A stretch of 64,000 bases of DNA from assembly GCF_000165425.1 (NCBI RefSeq), contig NW_001799511.1, forward strand, positions 5,509 through 69,508. Direction: 5' to 3'. Positions within the stretch are counted from its first letter, which is position 1. Every line of letters starts with the position of its first letter. The translations under genes and the position numbers were made by a program. Below, one piece after another: positions 11,420 to 24,585 of this stretch. The notes beneath the pieces were generated by a model, which saw nothing but the letters and a program-made list of their open reading frames with translations, was not told the origin of the DNA and ran no database searches. Source of the stretch: Paramecium tetraurelia. Taxonomy: Eukaryota; Ciliophora; Oligohymenophorea; Peniculida; Parameciidae.

Positions 11420-14400
11420 ATGGCTGATGAAGATGGCTTTTTGAGTGATGATGTATTAAGTGATGCTAATTAAGGGTTCTTTTACGGATCGGAAAAAATA
11501 GAATAAAGTTGTCCTAAATCAAATGGTTGAATTATGGAAGGACAATGAAGATTTTAACAGATCTGAGCATGTGGCGAATGGAGTTTAACAATTAGCGAAC
11601 GATTTCATGGAGGAGTTAGATGAAGAATATGAATAGGAATATAAGGCAGCAAACGTACCAGAGTAGATTTGTATTGATTTGATCCATATGAATTCTTTAC
11701 AGAAGGCTTTTTAATATAGAGATAAGTATATATTCAGCTATTAAAGTAGCTAAGATATCCGATGTTGCGCGTTAGAAAATAAATACTAATTTTGGTCAAA
11801 ACAATTTCATACACTGCTTTAAAGATTTCAAAACACTAATTATTTGAGGCCTTGACTTTGGTAGTAATCATAATAAATTCAATTTTACTTTCAATTTAGT
11901 ATGATGATCAAGAGGCTCTTGAATTAACATTTTTAATATTGTATTACGTAGAAGCGTTGATAAAAATAATTGGAAAAGGACTAATTTTTAATTCAGGTGC
12001 ATATTTAAGAGATATTTGGAATGTAATTGATGCCTTGGTCATAGTGGCTGGTTCTTTGTAATATTTCATGAGTACATCAGTTTAATTGAGTGCTTTGAGG
12101 TCACTTAGAGTCCTAAGACCCATAAAAGCAATTTCATCAATAAAATCGTTGAAGCAAATTATGACAACTTTCTTTTTATCTTTTAATGAATTGGCAAATG
12201 CCTTGTTAGTGCTGGGATTCACCCAAGTAATATTTGCAATAATTGGATTATAACTATTCTAAGGATACACTAAGTATAGATGTTTTGATGAGTATGGAAT
12301 CCAATCGATGGAAATTGATTAGCAATATTGCCACAATTGTCTTGATGGTTATATATGTGGTAAAATGTTGGAGAACCCTAAAAAAGGATATTTGAGTTTC
12401 GATAATTTTGGTTTAGCCCTATTGCAAGTGTTTATTATTAGTAATTTGGAGGGTTGGGTGGATATAATGGCAGCGATTATTTACACTTTTTCAGAAGTGG
12501 CAGTTCTTTACTTTATCACATTTATAATAATCAGTGCCTATTTTTTAATTCATCTTACTTTAGCAATTTTGAAGGTGAATTTTAAGAAATCTAATCATAT
12601 TGAAGATAATTAGGTCGAAGAGGTGTCTTACAATTATAGATAGTTGAAAAGATTGAATATTTATAAGCCTATAAACGATAATAAACGAAAATAAAATTTC
12701 CATAGATAACAAAGTATGAGAAGATCAAGAATTATCAGATCCATTTAACCTAAGCAACCTACATTTATAGAGAATTCTGTTAATTAAGTTTCTCAAGTCA
12801 AATTGCCATTTAAACCACTACTCATTAACGAGTATAGTAAACCTAAAAAGCTTAAGCATCATAATACTATGATCACGCTACATGGAATTTATGGGGTTAA
12901 GAATGACGAATCAAAATAGAAAAATAATGATTCAAATAATCATTTGTACAGAAGAGCCACTTAAAGAAATATTCTCAAAAGAGGAACTAGTATTTTAGAG
13001 AGCAATCCCCTTTAAGAATTAGAACAAATGCTTCAAGGGGAAAAGGAAAGAATTCCTAGATAGACATTAGCCTAATAAAAGTTAATTAAAGATGTGAAAT
13101 TAATTGCATCTTCATTTCAAAAAGCTCCTGCTTTGATCACAACTGTCAAATAAGCTCTTAGAAAAAGTAGAATTGAGTAGGAGGTCAAGTAATAAGACAG
13201 CTCCTTGAGTGTGTCACTAACTGAAATCGAGTCAGTAGCAGATGAAAAGGTAAAGGAGCGATTTTAAGAGCTGGATATTCTCTATTAAGAAGATAAGGAA
13301 GAAAAAGCTGCAGGAGAACCTAAAAAGCAAATTTAACCGACTTCAAAAAAATAAAAGAAAGCGGAATAATTTAAACCTTAATCCATGGAGATTAGCAAAG
13401 AAGATGAGAAATTGAAGATTCGACTCTTCGAAACTAAATTATATCCAAGAGTTCTGTATAAAGAGCATATTTGTGAATCAATTAAAGATATATTGCCATC
13501 CTTAGAGAGAGAAACTCAATTGCTAGAACTCTAAAAGAGAGAAGAAAAACGCAAGAATATGAAGGTTTCATTACGATACTAACTATAAATTCAAGTCATA
13601 GAGAAGAAATTCGAAAAGAAAGATAGAAAACTCACTTATGATTCATCAAAGGATTCTTCAAATAAAAATGTGAAGATTTTTCCTGACACTGTAAAGCAGC
13701 AGTCTAAATTTGCCAGATAGGCTGAGTTTATTGCTAGATCACCTTCTTCATTTAATGGTAGCAATCGTTAAAAAATGATTGGAAAATCTTATTTTAAGCC
13801 TTACAATCAGATTTAATAATACTCATATAAATAGTGTAAGGATTTTTTTAATCATGATTTAACAGATCAATATCTACGGAATAGAATAGAAGAAGTTGAG
13901 ATAAAAGAACCTGAAATAAGAATTCCGAAGGAAGAATATTTCCATCATCATAAGTTCTATTAACAATTTCATATGTAAAAAATATAGGATATAGAAAACT
14001 TGAATGGGGAATTAATAACTGAGGCTTCAATTTTAGAGGTAAAGGCAGTTGATTTTGATCCTTTTATGATGAATAAATATGAAAAGATTATTTAAGCCTT
14101 AAATTATACTTAGGATAATTTTTACATTTATATGAAAGGAATTGTCGGGATATACAAACTAGTTAGATTTAGGATGAATATTATATTAGGCACAAATGCT
14201 TTTGAGTATATAATTAATCTTTTCGTCTTAGCCAACACAGTAGTATTGGGACTAGATGGTTTAGTTAGTAATAAAAGTGAACTAGAAAAATTGAATTTGT
14301 TTTTTACAATTTTGTTCACAGTTGAATAGGTTTTAAAGATCTTCACATATGGTATTTCTAAATACAGCAAAGACATTATGAATATATTTGATTTGTGCAT

Positions 14401-17400
14401 AGTTCTACTTAGTTTGATTGACTTGCTATTTTTATCATCTGGAAGTGGATCACACTTATAAGCATTTAGGTCGCTGAGGCTATTTAGGGCTTTTAGAATA
14501 TTCCGTGTAACTAAATTAGTGAGGTATAAATAACAATAATTTTAATTAGGAGTCTGGCATACACAAACTTTTTGATCTAAATTTTGAGCAATGCTTTCTA
14601 TTCGCTTATGTACATAACATTTCTATTATTTCTATTCATTTATATATTCACACTATTGGGCATGTCATTTTTTCAAGGTGCCTTAACAAATACTCAATAC
14701 AGAACTAGTTTTGATACCTTTTTGGATAGTTTGTTAGTAGTCAGTTAGATTTTGATTTTGTAATGGATTGATGTTTTATATGAATTGCTGTTGTCAGATG
14801 TGAATAATTCATTAGTGATAAGTTATTTATTAATTTGGATATTTATTGGAAATTATGTTTTACTTAATTTATTGATGGCTAGTCTGTTAAATTATTTTGA
14901 AGACGAGTATTAATAAGAAAACATTCAATCTTAAAGGCCTTCGATTACTGTGACTTTGGTGGATAGAGTGATTGAAGACAGTCCAGAAAATCCTATTTTT
15001 TAGAAGGATAAAACATAATTTAGTAATTCAAGTTCAAATGATATGAGAATGTCTACAATGAAGAATGCTTTTACTTACAACTTTGATTTTAGATAGTGTA
15101 AGCTGTCCTTAATGTTGTTTGATGAACAGAATGCATTTAGAATAATTTGTTAAAGAATTATTAATCACAAAGTGTTTAATCTGGTTATCTTCTTTGTAAT
15201 ATGTTTTAGTACTATAAAATTGATTTTGGATACATATTTTGATAACTTCCTTATTGAATTTGATATTTTTATAACCTGTGTTTTTTTGATCGAATTTCTG
15301 CTAAAAGTAATTGCATAAGGATTTATAACTGAACCTAACACTTACATGAGAAATACTTGGAATGTATTAGATTTTACAATTATCATTATTTCGATCATCG
15401 ACATACCTTATACAGATTAAAATCTCAGTTATTTTAAAGTGCTCAGATTGTTGAGAACGTTAAGGCCTTTGAGATTAGTCAAAGAAAATAAATAGTTGAA
15501 ATTGTTAGTGACTACTCTATTGAATTCACTTTCAGGTGTACTGAACGTGACTATTATTATTCTATTAGTGTTTATAATGTTTGGTATACTGGGTGTTAGT
15601 TTACTACAAGATAAAATGCACTATTGCGATATAATCTCAAAGGATGAGTTTAATTATTATAATTAACAGGAATGCAAGGAACTGGGCGGAGAATGGAGTA
15701 ATAGGAATATGAATTTTGATAATATACTAAATTCAATTCTAACACTATTTATCCTGAGTAGAAGAGACGATTGGGACAAACAAATATATTGGTATATAGA
15801 TGCAAGTGATGATGGTCCAGAAAAGAATGCTTAATTGTGGATAATTATATATTTTCTCACATTCATATACACAGGATCCATATTGTTGATGGATTTATTT
15901 ACAGGAGTGATTTTTGTAAATTACAAGTTTGCTGATTTCTCCATGAAGGATAAAGTGTTATCGCCTGATCAGGAGGATTGGATTAACATTTAAAAGATGA
16001 TCGTTGCTTCCAGTCCAAATTTTGCATTATATTATCCCCCCTTGAATTTCTATAGAGCACTTATCTTCAAACTAATATCAAACAAATACTTTGATGGAAC
16101 AATAATATTTCTCATAATTTTCAATGTTGTTGTGTTATCTCTGAATTATGATGGTAATTATCAATTTAATAGTAGAATCTTCAAGCAATTACAATTCCAT
16201 TTTAGAGACCTTGAATCTGTGTTTCAACTTCATTTTCATTGGGGAGTGTATTCTAAAGATAATTGCTTATGGTCCAAAAGGATACTTCAGGAATAGTTGG
16301 AATTAATTTGATTTCTTCGTGGTTTTGACATCAGCTTTGGATATCACTCTGAAGTTGAGTGGGGCGAGTAATCAGAATTCATTCTTGTCGTCTGGCCCAT
16401 AATTATTTAGAGTGTTTAGGGTGTTGAGAGTAACCAAGTTGTTTAGGTTGGTGAAACAATTGAAGGGCTTAAAAAAACTCATTGACACTGCAACTTTTGC
16501 ATTGCCTGAACTATTTGAATTAATCCTGCTTATGTTGTTAATGTATTGTATCTTCGCAATCCTAGCAACATTTCTATATTCTGATGTGACTGATGGGAGC
16601 ATTATTGATGATACCTATAATTTTAAGAATTTTCATCATGCACTCTTAGCTCTTTTTAGATGCACTACAGGTGAAGGTTAGTACTAGATTATTTATGATA
16701 TTATGGAATCTCATGGAGCAGTCCATTGTTTATTCTTTGTTGTATTCTCAATTGCAATTTAAAGAATCATGTTAAATTTGTTTATTTTGATTGTCATTCA
16801 ATAATATGAACGATTTTATATCAATTCTGATAACCCACTTCAAAGATTCAAAGAATTCGAATAAGACTTCATAGATGGGTGGGCACCTCTATCTAAACAA
16901 TATGGTGGAAACTATATCAAGGTTAAATAGTTGATCAGTCTGGTATTAACAATCAAATCTCCTCTTGGCTATGATCTAAATGAGAAGATCCTATTAGCCT
17001 TGGATGACTGGAAGAAGTTTAATTAGGAAGTTAAACAAACTCAATAGAACATCGATAGGATCATCAACATAGTAACAGCAGACTCCAAAAAGAAAGTGGC
17101 CACCACTATAATGACGATGGAAATGACAGCCACAGATGATGGATAATTGGAATATCATTATGTCTTCTTCACTATCATGAAAATGTTCCAACAATAATTT
17201 ATGCAAAAAACCACCAAAGAGGCTAAAACCAAAATAAAACAGCATGAAGAACAAACCCTGCAAAGAATTAGGAAGAATAGAATTTACATCAACGGAGTGA
17301 ATCCCTGTGTGTAATTACTATACGTGATGATGTGTTTTAAAGCATTCAAGAGATTCTCAGAGAAGGCTCAAGACAAAGCCTTACAGAAACCATAAGAATT

Positions 17401-17656
17401 CAGCGAATAAAGCTCAGATTCATATTATTGTTATTCAAGCTCCGAGATTGCCCAACGTGAACCTCAAAGCATCATGTCCAATACATCTAGAGAATCTTAG
17501 AATCAATTTTGTACTCCACCTGATCTTACTGTTTATCAGAGTGAAATCAACATCAACAGCAACAAGACTTCTTTGATCCAAATTTTTAATAGGCAACAAG
17601 TGTCCTTAAGTTAAACAAGTGAAATCAACAGTCCCTATATTGAATCAGCTAAATGA
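11420..17656 (+). CDS. Four-domain voltage-gated cation channel alpha subunit
   Basis: This gene encodes a 2,043-residue pore-forming channel with four repeats of six helices, the plan of eukaryotic voltage-gated calcium and sodium channels. Arginine-rich S4 helices are visible: SALRSLRVLRPIKAI in repeat I, AFRSLRLFRAFRIF in II, VLRLLRTLRPLRLV in III and RVFRVLRVTKLFRLV in IV. Pore motifs read NLEGW in I, ILILQWID in II, RRDDWD in III and TTGEGQ in IV. Introns at 11453-11474, 11726-11754, 14524-14549 and 16219-16246 (22, 29, 26 and 28 nt) restore one frame from ATG to TGA. A long polar linker separates repeats I and II. In Paramecium such channels carry the ciliary and body calcium currents, so calcium is the likely ion. 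The filter is unusual: repeat II lacks the expected acidic residue and repeat IV has Q where W is normal. Confidence 0.93.
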
Positions 17657-17717
17657 TATTAAGATCTATATAATATTTTAAATTATTATTATTATTATTA
17701 AATATTCTGAAATCATT

Positions 17718-18537
17718 ATGAGTTTTGATTTTGAAGAGTTTGAAACGAGCTTTGAAACATAAAAGAAAATGTTAGACAACAGGATATTGTAGATCTAGAA
17801 GTAGAATGAAACTCTGATGCAACAACAATCGATTAAGTAAAATACCATGTAAGCTTGAAAGATAGGATTAATTACGAGAAATCAAATAGGACATGAAATT
17901 AGAGTTGTAGGAAATTAAATAGATCATCGCCGCTCTTGAAGACACTGCTAATAGAGATCAAAAATTCCAACTCAAACAATTAAAATAAAAAGTGGTCAAA
18001 TTTGAGGAGCAGCACAAAGCTATAGTCAAATAACTAATAAAATAATCGATTTCTGAACAGTTTGATAGGTTGTCGATGCAGGAATCACAATTCGTTTAGG
18101 ATAATCAGATGACTGAGTTACAAAAAGGGCAATCTAAACTCATGGTCTCTTCAAATTCAATCCCAAATAGTCTTCCCAAAGACAATTAAATATTAATTGT
18201 TCCATCTAAGAAATAAAGTGGATTATCATTATCTTTAAAATAACCACTTCTTGAATTAGAAAATGAATAACTCTAAGAGAAAAGAGACTCTAATGAAAAG
18301 GATACCAAGGAAATTGAAGAATAAGTTGTATAATAATTAAATTAAGAATATATAGAATATTAAAATATGATTGTTGAATAGGAGAATTTAGAAAAATATA
18401 ATCAAGAAATTGATTAACTCGTCACATTTTAAAAAAGTGACAAAAAATGCTTCAAATATTCAATAATCAGTGCAATTGTATTAATCATCCTCGGTGTTCT
18501 AATATTTTTGATAATACATTATTTATATATTAAATGA
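17718..18537 (+). CDS. Tail-anchored coiled-coil protein
   Basis: A 264-residue protein with one 25-nt intron at 17837-17861. The N-terminal half is rich in glutamine, lysine and glutamate and should form coiled coils (MSFDFEEFETSF at the start, then QLREIKQDMKLELQEI). A low-complexity serine-rich linker follows. The last 22 residues form a single membrane helix (AIVLIILGVLIFLIIHYLY) ending almost at the stop. This is the layout of tail-anchored proteins, including SNAREs, but I see no clear SNARE heptad with a central glutamine, so I do not name it as one. It starts 62 bases after the channel's stop codon. Its TGA overlaps the first possible ATG of the next gene. Confidence 0.72.
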
Positions 18538-21020
18538 TATTGGCTTTTTTATATAGTAGCATGTGGCTTTGTAACACAATCTATGAAATGGTGCTTGGGA
18601 TTGAGTACAATATTAATATGATAGAGACAGCTATTTTACCATGGTATTGAGTTTGTAATCATACTTTGTTTCCTCTAAGTTCAATACTTACAAAAAACAA
18701 GAGAATAATTGTGTATTTTGGTTCCAATATTCCTCTTAATGTTGAATGTTGTAAGTATGTATTTTTCATATCATAGTTATTATCTCTGCAGCGAATTAGG
18801 AAAGACTTTTTCTATTCATATTGCCGACTTAAATATATGATAGTTTAAATAGGAATGAAACTAAGAGATATTATTTCATCATCTGCAAAGTATTGCACTT
18901 TGTTTCTTTATGCGTTTGGAAAGTCATTCAAAATTTAAATAATGGTGAGCCAATTGTTATTATTTTTATTCTAATCTTATTCTCTTTAGTCAGTCCAAAG
19001 GAGCAAGACAAATAATTAAAACGCAACGATACTGACTTCGAGGACACAATTCACATAAGAACAAACTCCGATTCTGATCGTGTATAGGAGATGCAAAATA
19101 ATTTGGTAGGCATAATCAAATTAGATTGGACATACAACCTCATCATGTGCAATTCACGAGCTCAAAATTTACTAAAAAACATAAAAATTTAAAATCTTTT
19201 AGATAGTCTTGTTATTTCAATCGACAAATAAACCAAGACATTGTTGCAAGATTAATATAATTGCAAATTCCCATCGATTCAAGATTTGAAGGAGCTTCAA
19301 AATGCTTATACTTTAAAAGAACTCATTGAATAAATCAAATAAAATCAAAAATACCCATATGAATTTGAAGTATTCTGCTTAAAAGGATATAATGAATTTT
19401 ATTTGAAAGTTTTTATATTTGATTCTAAATCATTCACAATAGTGATGCAAAATATGGAAGAGTACAAATTATAGATTAAAAAAGTATTTACTTAAACCAC
19501 AATGCAGCAGTTATTCAAAAGCTTTAGTCACGAGTATAATACCTCATTAAATTACATACTTGCTTTGGCTTAAGTGGCTGAATGTCATAATCAAGTACCA
19601 AAATATATTTAAGAACAATTTTTTAAACCCATCTTAGCAAATGGAAAAGTTATGCATAGTATGGTATTGGATATGATGGACTACAACAGCATTTTAGGGA
19701 AAACATTCAGTCTAGAAGTCTCACATTTCAATATCTAGGAACTCATTTTAGAAGTAATCTCACTTTTCAAGGATCAAATCAAGAAAAAGAATCTTGAAAT
19801 TGAATTTGAAAGCAATCTCTAAGTCACTGATATTTTATCTGATCGGAATAGAATCAAATAAATTTTGATTAATCTTGTATCTAACGCATAAAAATTTACA
19901 CTCCATGGTAACATAAGATTGAGAGTGGAATATCAAATTTTAAATGCTAAGCACTAAGAAATAATCTTCCATGTCTAAGACACAGGAATAGGAATGGCAA
20001 AAGAGGAATAAGAAAGGTTGGTCCTACTGTTGTAATCAGGAGTACCATCTATTTCAAAGATCTCAAAAAATACTGCCGGTTTTGGATTGGGTCTATTTAT
20101 TAGTAATAAAATTGCCGAAGCATTATCCTAATAAAGATATGAAAAGGGGGGAGGTTTGAGATTTGAAACTCAGACTGGTAAAGGGTTTCATTGTTGGTTT
20201 TCCGTTTACCATTAAATTGTAAGTCCTTCTATTAAACCAAATAATCCGAGAAGTCCTTTGGTGTTGTTGAATAAAAAGGTGGTGATTGACACCAGATAGA
20301 CCTAAGTCAATGCTGGGGTGGAACATCTAAGAATGACTTAGATGAGGTCGAAGTTCTCACATCTGCTCAATAATAAGGTACCTTCAATTGAGTAGAACTT
20401 ATTACGAGAAAGAAGGCCTCATAATAAACTGAAGCTTGTTTAGACATTGATTGATGCTGTTTCTTAGGATTCAGTCAATAAGGAATGTTCAATTGATGAA
20501 TTTTAGAGTAGGATCAAGTACATGAAAGGATCTGGCCAATAAAAGCAAGAGTTATAGCAACAGCAATGTTAAATAAGAATAAATTAATCCAATTCAGATT
20601 GCAGGTGTCCATAGATTTTGATTGTGGATGATGAGTAAATCAATATTATGGCATTGTCAATTTTGTTGGAGCAATTCAATCTTACTTCCGATCAGGTGTT
20701 TAATGGGTAGGAATGTGTAGATTTGATATTTTCAAACTAAAAGAAAAGTATGTGATTTGATATAGTTAGCATATTGTAGCAAGTGCAGTGACAAGTAGTA
20801 CCAACTTATTTTTATGGATATTAACATGCCTCTTTTGGATGGGTGGGAGGCGTCGAGACAAATAAAAAAGAAATGTTCAATATCCATAATTGCTTGTACT
20901 GCGTTTACTGACAATGAAACAAAGGAACAGTGTTATTAAAATGGAATCGATTATTACATCTCTAAACCAGTTAAGAAGGACTCTTTAGCGTAAGTGCTTC
21001 AATATTACGATATTCTTTGA
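18534..21020 (+). CDS. Hybrid membrane histidine kinase with receiver domain (third copy)
   Basis: An 806-residue kinase of the same design as the two upstream minus-strand copies. The N-terminal helices include FVIILCFLQVQYL and ILVPIFLLMLNVV. The histidine box is KSFSHEYNTSLNYI. The ATPase part has LINLVSNAQKF, DTGIGMAKEE and TAGFGLGLFISNK. The receiver begins ILIVDDEQINIMALS with the acceptor aspartate in LIFMDINMPLLDGWEA and the conserved lysine in ISKPVKKDSL. Introns at 18605-18626, 18755-18776 and 20748-20769, all 22 nt, are needed to keep the frame. The first ATG, at 18534, overlaps the previous gene's stop; the next in-frame ATG at 18561 would leave a 23-bp gap and is equally plausible. 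The sequence differs enough from the other two that the duplication is old. Confidence 0.9.
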
Positions 21021-21070
21021 CTATTTATATAAAATTTTGGATTTAAAATATTATTAATTTGTCAAATTAA

Positions 21071-22321
21071 ATGAAAGTTTGTCAAATTTGTTATACGAAT
21101 GAATCATTTATTACTCCTTGCAATTGCTAAAATTGTGTTCCTTGTTTAATAAATTGGTTTGGAATTAAAAACAATGAAACTCAAACAATTAATTTCAATT
21201 GTCCCAACTAACATTGCTCTTACAACTACTCGAGACAAGAACTCTAAAATATTTGTAAATATCCCCTTTACGAATAATAACTCTCGGAAATTTTACTAAA
21301 AGAGTATTTAAAAAACCAAGACATCAGACCATGTCCTAATGGTAGATGTAGGAATTTCGGATTCATTGATTTAAATTCCAGATGTGATCAATTATTGCAA
21401 TGTACTTCTTGTTCGACAAAGTGGTTGGATATATCAATATCATCTTAGGCAGTTCAGTTAGAATATGGGTTTTCAAATATGTATTTTAATATCAAGGATT
21501 TCATATATTGTTTTTTATTTACCAACGAATGTCCTCAATGTGGAGTTTAGATCTAGAGAAATGGAGGGTGTCAACACATGACATGCAAAGCCTGTCAACA
21601 TTAATTTTGTTGGTATTGTAAATTTAGATGGAATGGTCATATGTTGAGACTTTGCAGTTTCTCTTATGCCACCAAGATGGGTATTTTTGTTTACATCCTG
21701 ATGTCACTCTTGTAAACACTTGGACTCCTAAATACAGTCTTGTTTTTATTCTCGTTGCCATTTAAATGGTTTTCTTTTGTGATATTGGCTAACTCAATTC
21801 CATTCGGATTTGTGGTAGGAGTAGTGTATTTTTGCTATGGATTTTCTCACTTGTATTGTTAATGGTACAAAAAAGGGACTCTGGAAGTTACCATTTCCAC
21901 AGTTTCACTTATTATTTGGTATTAACTACATAGTTTAATTGCTGACATTTTTGACTTATCTATTTCGATATACATAAGTGCAGTGATGTGGGAAGGCATC
22001 ATTGCCGTTGTTATTGTGTGCTATTTATTTAGATAACAACTTACTTGGATTGTATTCCCCATCTCTGCTATGTCTCTACTTTACTACTTTGGATTGAATG
22101 GGCTATGTCTGTTATGTTGGGGATTGCCAATTATGAAGAAGTAGTTTGCAAATAACAAATACTTATTTTAATGTGCGGGATATCTGTTATTTACTATTTT
22201 GAACATCTTTGATTTATAGGAATAAATTTAATAGAATAAAATTAGTTACATATTTAGTTTGAATTTAGTCTATATTTTGTATGTGGAGAAATCAAGAATA
22301 TTTGATTACATAAGATTTTGA
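21071..22321 (+). CDS. RBR-type E3 ubiquitin ligase with C-terminal membrane segments
   Basis: An intronless 416-residue protein. The N-terminal RING1 reads CQICYTNESFITPCNC with further cysteines in CVPCLINWF. A middle IBR-like region contains CPNGRCRNFG and LLQCTSCSTKW. RING2 has CPQCGVQIQRNGGCQHMTC; the cysteine in GGCQHMTC corresponds to the catalytic residue that accepts ubiquitin in RBR ligases. After CSFSYATK the protein becomes hydrophobic, with about seven helices to the end, so it should be membrane bound with its catalytic part in the cytosol. RBR ligases with C-terminal helices, like RNF19 or RNF144 types, act on membranes. Substrates are unknown. Start and stop are unambiguous in the TGA-only code. 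Confidence 0.85.
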
Positions 22322-22512
22322 ATATGATATTGATATTTATAAATGATTATAATTTATTTAATATTTTTAATATATTATTAAAATATTAATTAATCAGTTG
22401 TTATTTATATATTAATGACGTAAATTCATTATTCTCATTATTTTTAATCCTTTAATTATGTCATCAAATTAATAAATGAATAAACGACATTATATTATAT
22501 GTTAAATTAATA

Positions 22513-24051
22513 ATGTTAAATAACATCTCTGAATTCTTAAGGCGAATCGATCAATTTGGAGCAAGTTACAAACCAAGTTATTCTTATGGAGAAGTTTAAT
22601 TTAAAACCAGTTTAGGAGGGTTGCTATCTATAGTGCTTTATGGATTAAGCTTAGCTTACTTAATATATGAATTGATTCTTTGGAAATCTGGAAGAATTTT
22701 GCCAAAAATAACAAGTTTATAAACAGAAATTGAAACTTATTCACTTTAATTTGACAAAGTAACTATAGCCTCTTTTTGTTTGAGAAAACACACAAGCATT
22801 CATAATTAAATAGACCCATTCGACCCAAACAATGTCATTGTATTGCCAATGCTCTATGAAATATTAAATGACGAGTTCTAAGAGCCTTAAACTCTACTAT
22901 CAACAAAAAAATCAGAAAAACATGGGACCTATTTAATAGAAGTCAAAAATATAGAACTATCCAATAATGAGCATGAATCTCTCGATCATCCAAACAAAGA
23001 ATTTTTGTTGGTGTTCCAAGAGTGCACTTAAGATCTATTGCCAGAAGGTTGGTATTGTGCTAAAGAGGACAGAATTAAAACATTTTTTAATCAAAAGCAA
23101 AATTAGTTGCAAATACAAACATTTGTAAACTAATATAACACTTCTACTAAAAAAATTGATATTGTTGAACAAGATTATTATGCATCCTTCGACAATAAAA
23201 CTACATATTTTAGCTAAATTGTTATTGGATCTACAAATATTTCAATAGATACTGGATTCTTGCTTGAAAGTTTAGAGATTATTGAATTTCCAAGTTCACT
23301 CTAATCTTACATCCAATAAATGGACTTAGATTACTTTGCTCATTCATTTCAAAACAAAATATTCTTAGCCTTTGAGTTTGAATTAGGCACCCTATAATAA
23401 ACAGTTTATGTGGAATATCCCAAAGTATCAGAAGTCTTAGCCAATATTGGATCGATTGTCTCTTTCTTTTTATTCTTTTCTCATATTGCGTACATGATAA
23501 ATGAAAAGAATCTTGAACTTAAGGTTTTGAGAACCTTAATTGAAATGTATTATCCTCAAATGAAAGAGGTTACATTTAAAAAAAATTGTTATGGAAAGGT
23601 GATTTAAGTTTTGTATAAAAACTCAAGAGTGTCCATTTCTTTTCTAGAAACATATAATAAATTTTTAAAGATTGCTCAGGCTAAGTTATGTCTAACCAAT
23701 TAACTATATGAGGTTTCAAGATTACAATTTATATTGAACTCCATTTGTGATAAATAGGTCTTTAGAGATTGCCATGATATCGGTATAAGACTAAAAGGTT
23801 TAGACTTCGAACATGATCCAGATAAACATAATAATAAACCAAATATTATTAAAGTGGAAAATATTATTCAATAAGAATTGAAATTAGAAAACGTTGAAAA
23901 TGAATCCATCAAAGAATTGAACATTACAAAAATTGTAAAATTACCTTATAATATTATAGAATCCTAAAGCCACAATCGAAATGCAATCAAATTAAATTTA
24001 AGTCGAGTAATTGAACTAATCATAAAGTTTATTCTTAGGAAAGATGATTGA
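22513..24051 (+). CDS. Ciliate-specific membrane protein with two TM helices
   Basis: A 512-residue open frame without introns. It begins MLNNISEFLRRIDQFGA. A first helix lies near residues 38-58 (SLGGLLSIVLYGLSLAYLIY). A large extracytoplasmic-looking region of about 240 residues follows. A second helix is at VLANIGSIVSFFLFFSHIAYM, and a charged tail of about 200 residues ends the protein. This two-helix layout is shared by a large family found in Paramecium and Tetrahymena whose function is not known to me. The tail contains paired cysteines (NSICDKQVFRDC). An alternative ending exists: a 37-nt GT-AG intron would join the tail to a short charged stretch ending at 24199. I prefer the simple stop. 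Confidence 0.65.
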
Positions 24052-24585
24052 AAACCAATTAATTGATGAAGAAGATTTCAAACTATCAGATGAAGATTTC
24101 TATGTCTTAATGTAACATTAATCACGCATTAAAGAGTTGGAATATGAAACGGTAGCCCTTTAAAATTAATAGTAAATCTAATATGAAGTGTAAAATTGAA
24201 TCTATGTACATAATAATTATGTAAATTACCTACAATTTTAACGATATATATTTTATTTATGTAAAGCCAAATAAAACCCTCTTTAAACGGTTAGAAATAA
24301 TTAAATTTGGCTTCACTGTTTTTTTTCGTGTTAAATTGTACAAAACAAATTAATCAATATACAAAAAAAGGTATTTTATTTGAAATGATTAGCTTAGTGT
24401 ATCTAATTTATCAGTGAAAATAGATACATTTTTTAATATCACAAAAAATCAAGAAAGAAAAATCTAATTCTATGATAGGTAAACATTAAAACTAGAACAC
24501 TGATTCAAGTTAAAAAACTTTATTATCTCCTCTATAAAACAAACACATTTTTACTATAATATAATTAGCTATGATTTTTATAATC
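24052..24585. other. Intergenic region between convergent genes
   Basis: About 530 AT-rich bases lie between two convergent stop codons. The first 150 bases hold a short charged open frame (24044-24199, MIENQLIDEEDFKLSDEDF) that may be an alternative last exon of the upstream membrane protein gene. Nothing else is recognisable. Confidence 0.45.

Noticed and set aside
17718-18537. Calling the tail-anchored coiled-coil protein a SNARE
   Set aside because: The C-terminal anchor fits, but no SNARE heptad block with a central Q or R directly before the membrane helix is evident.
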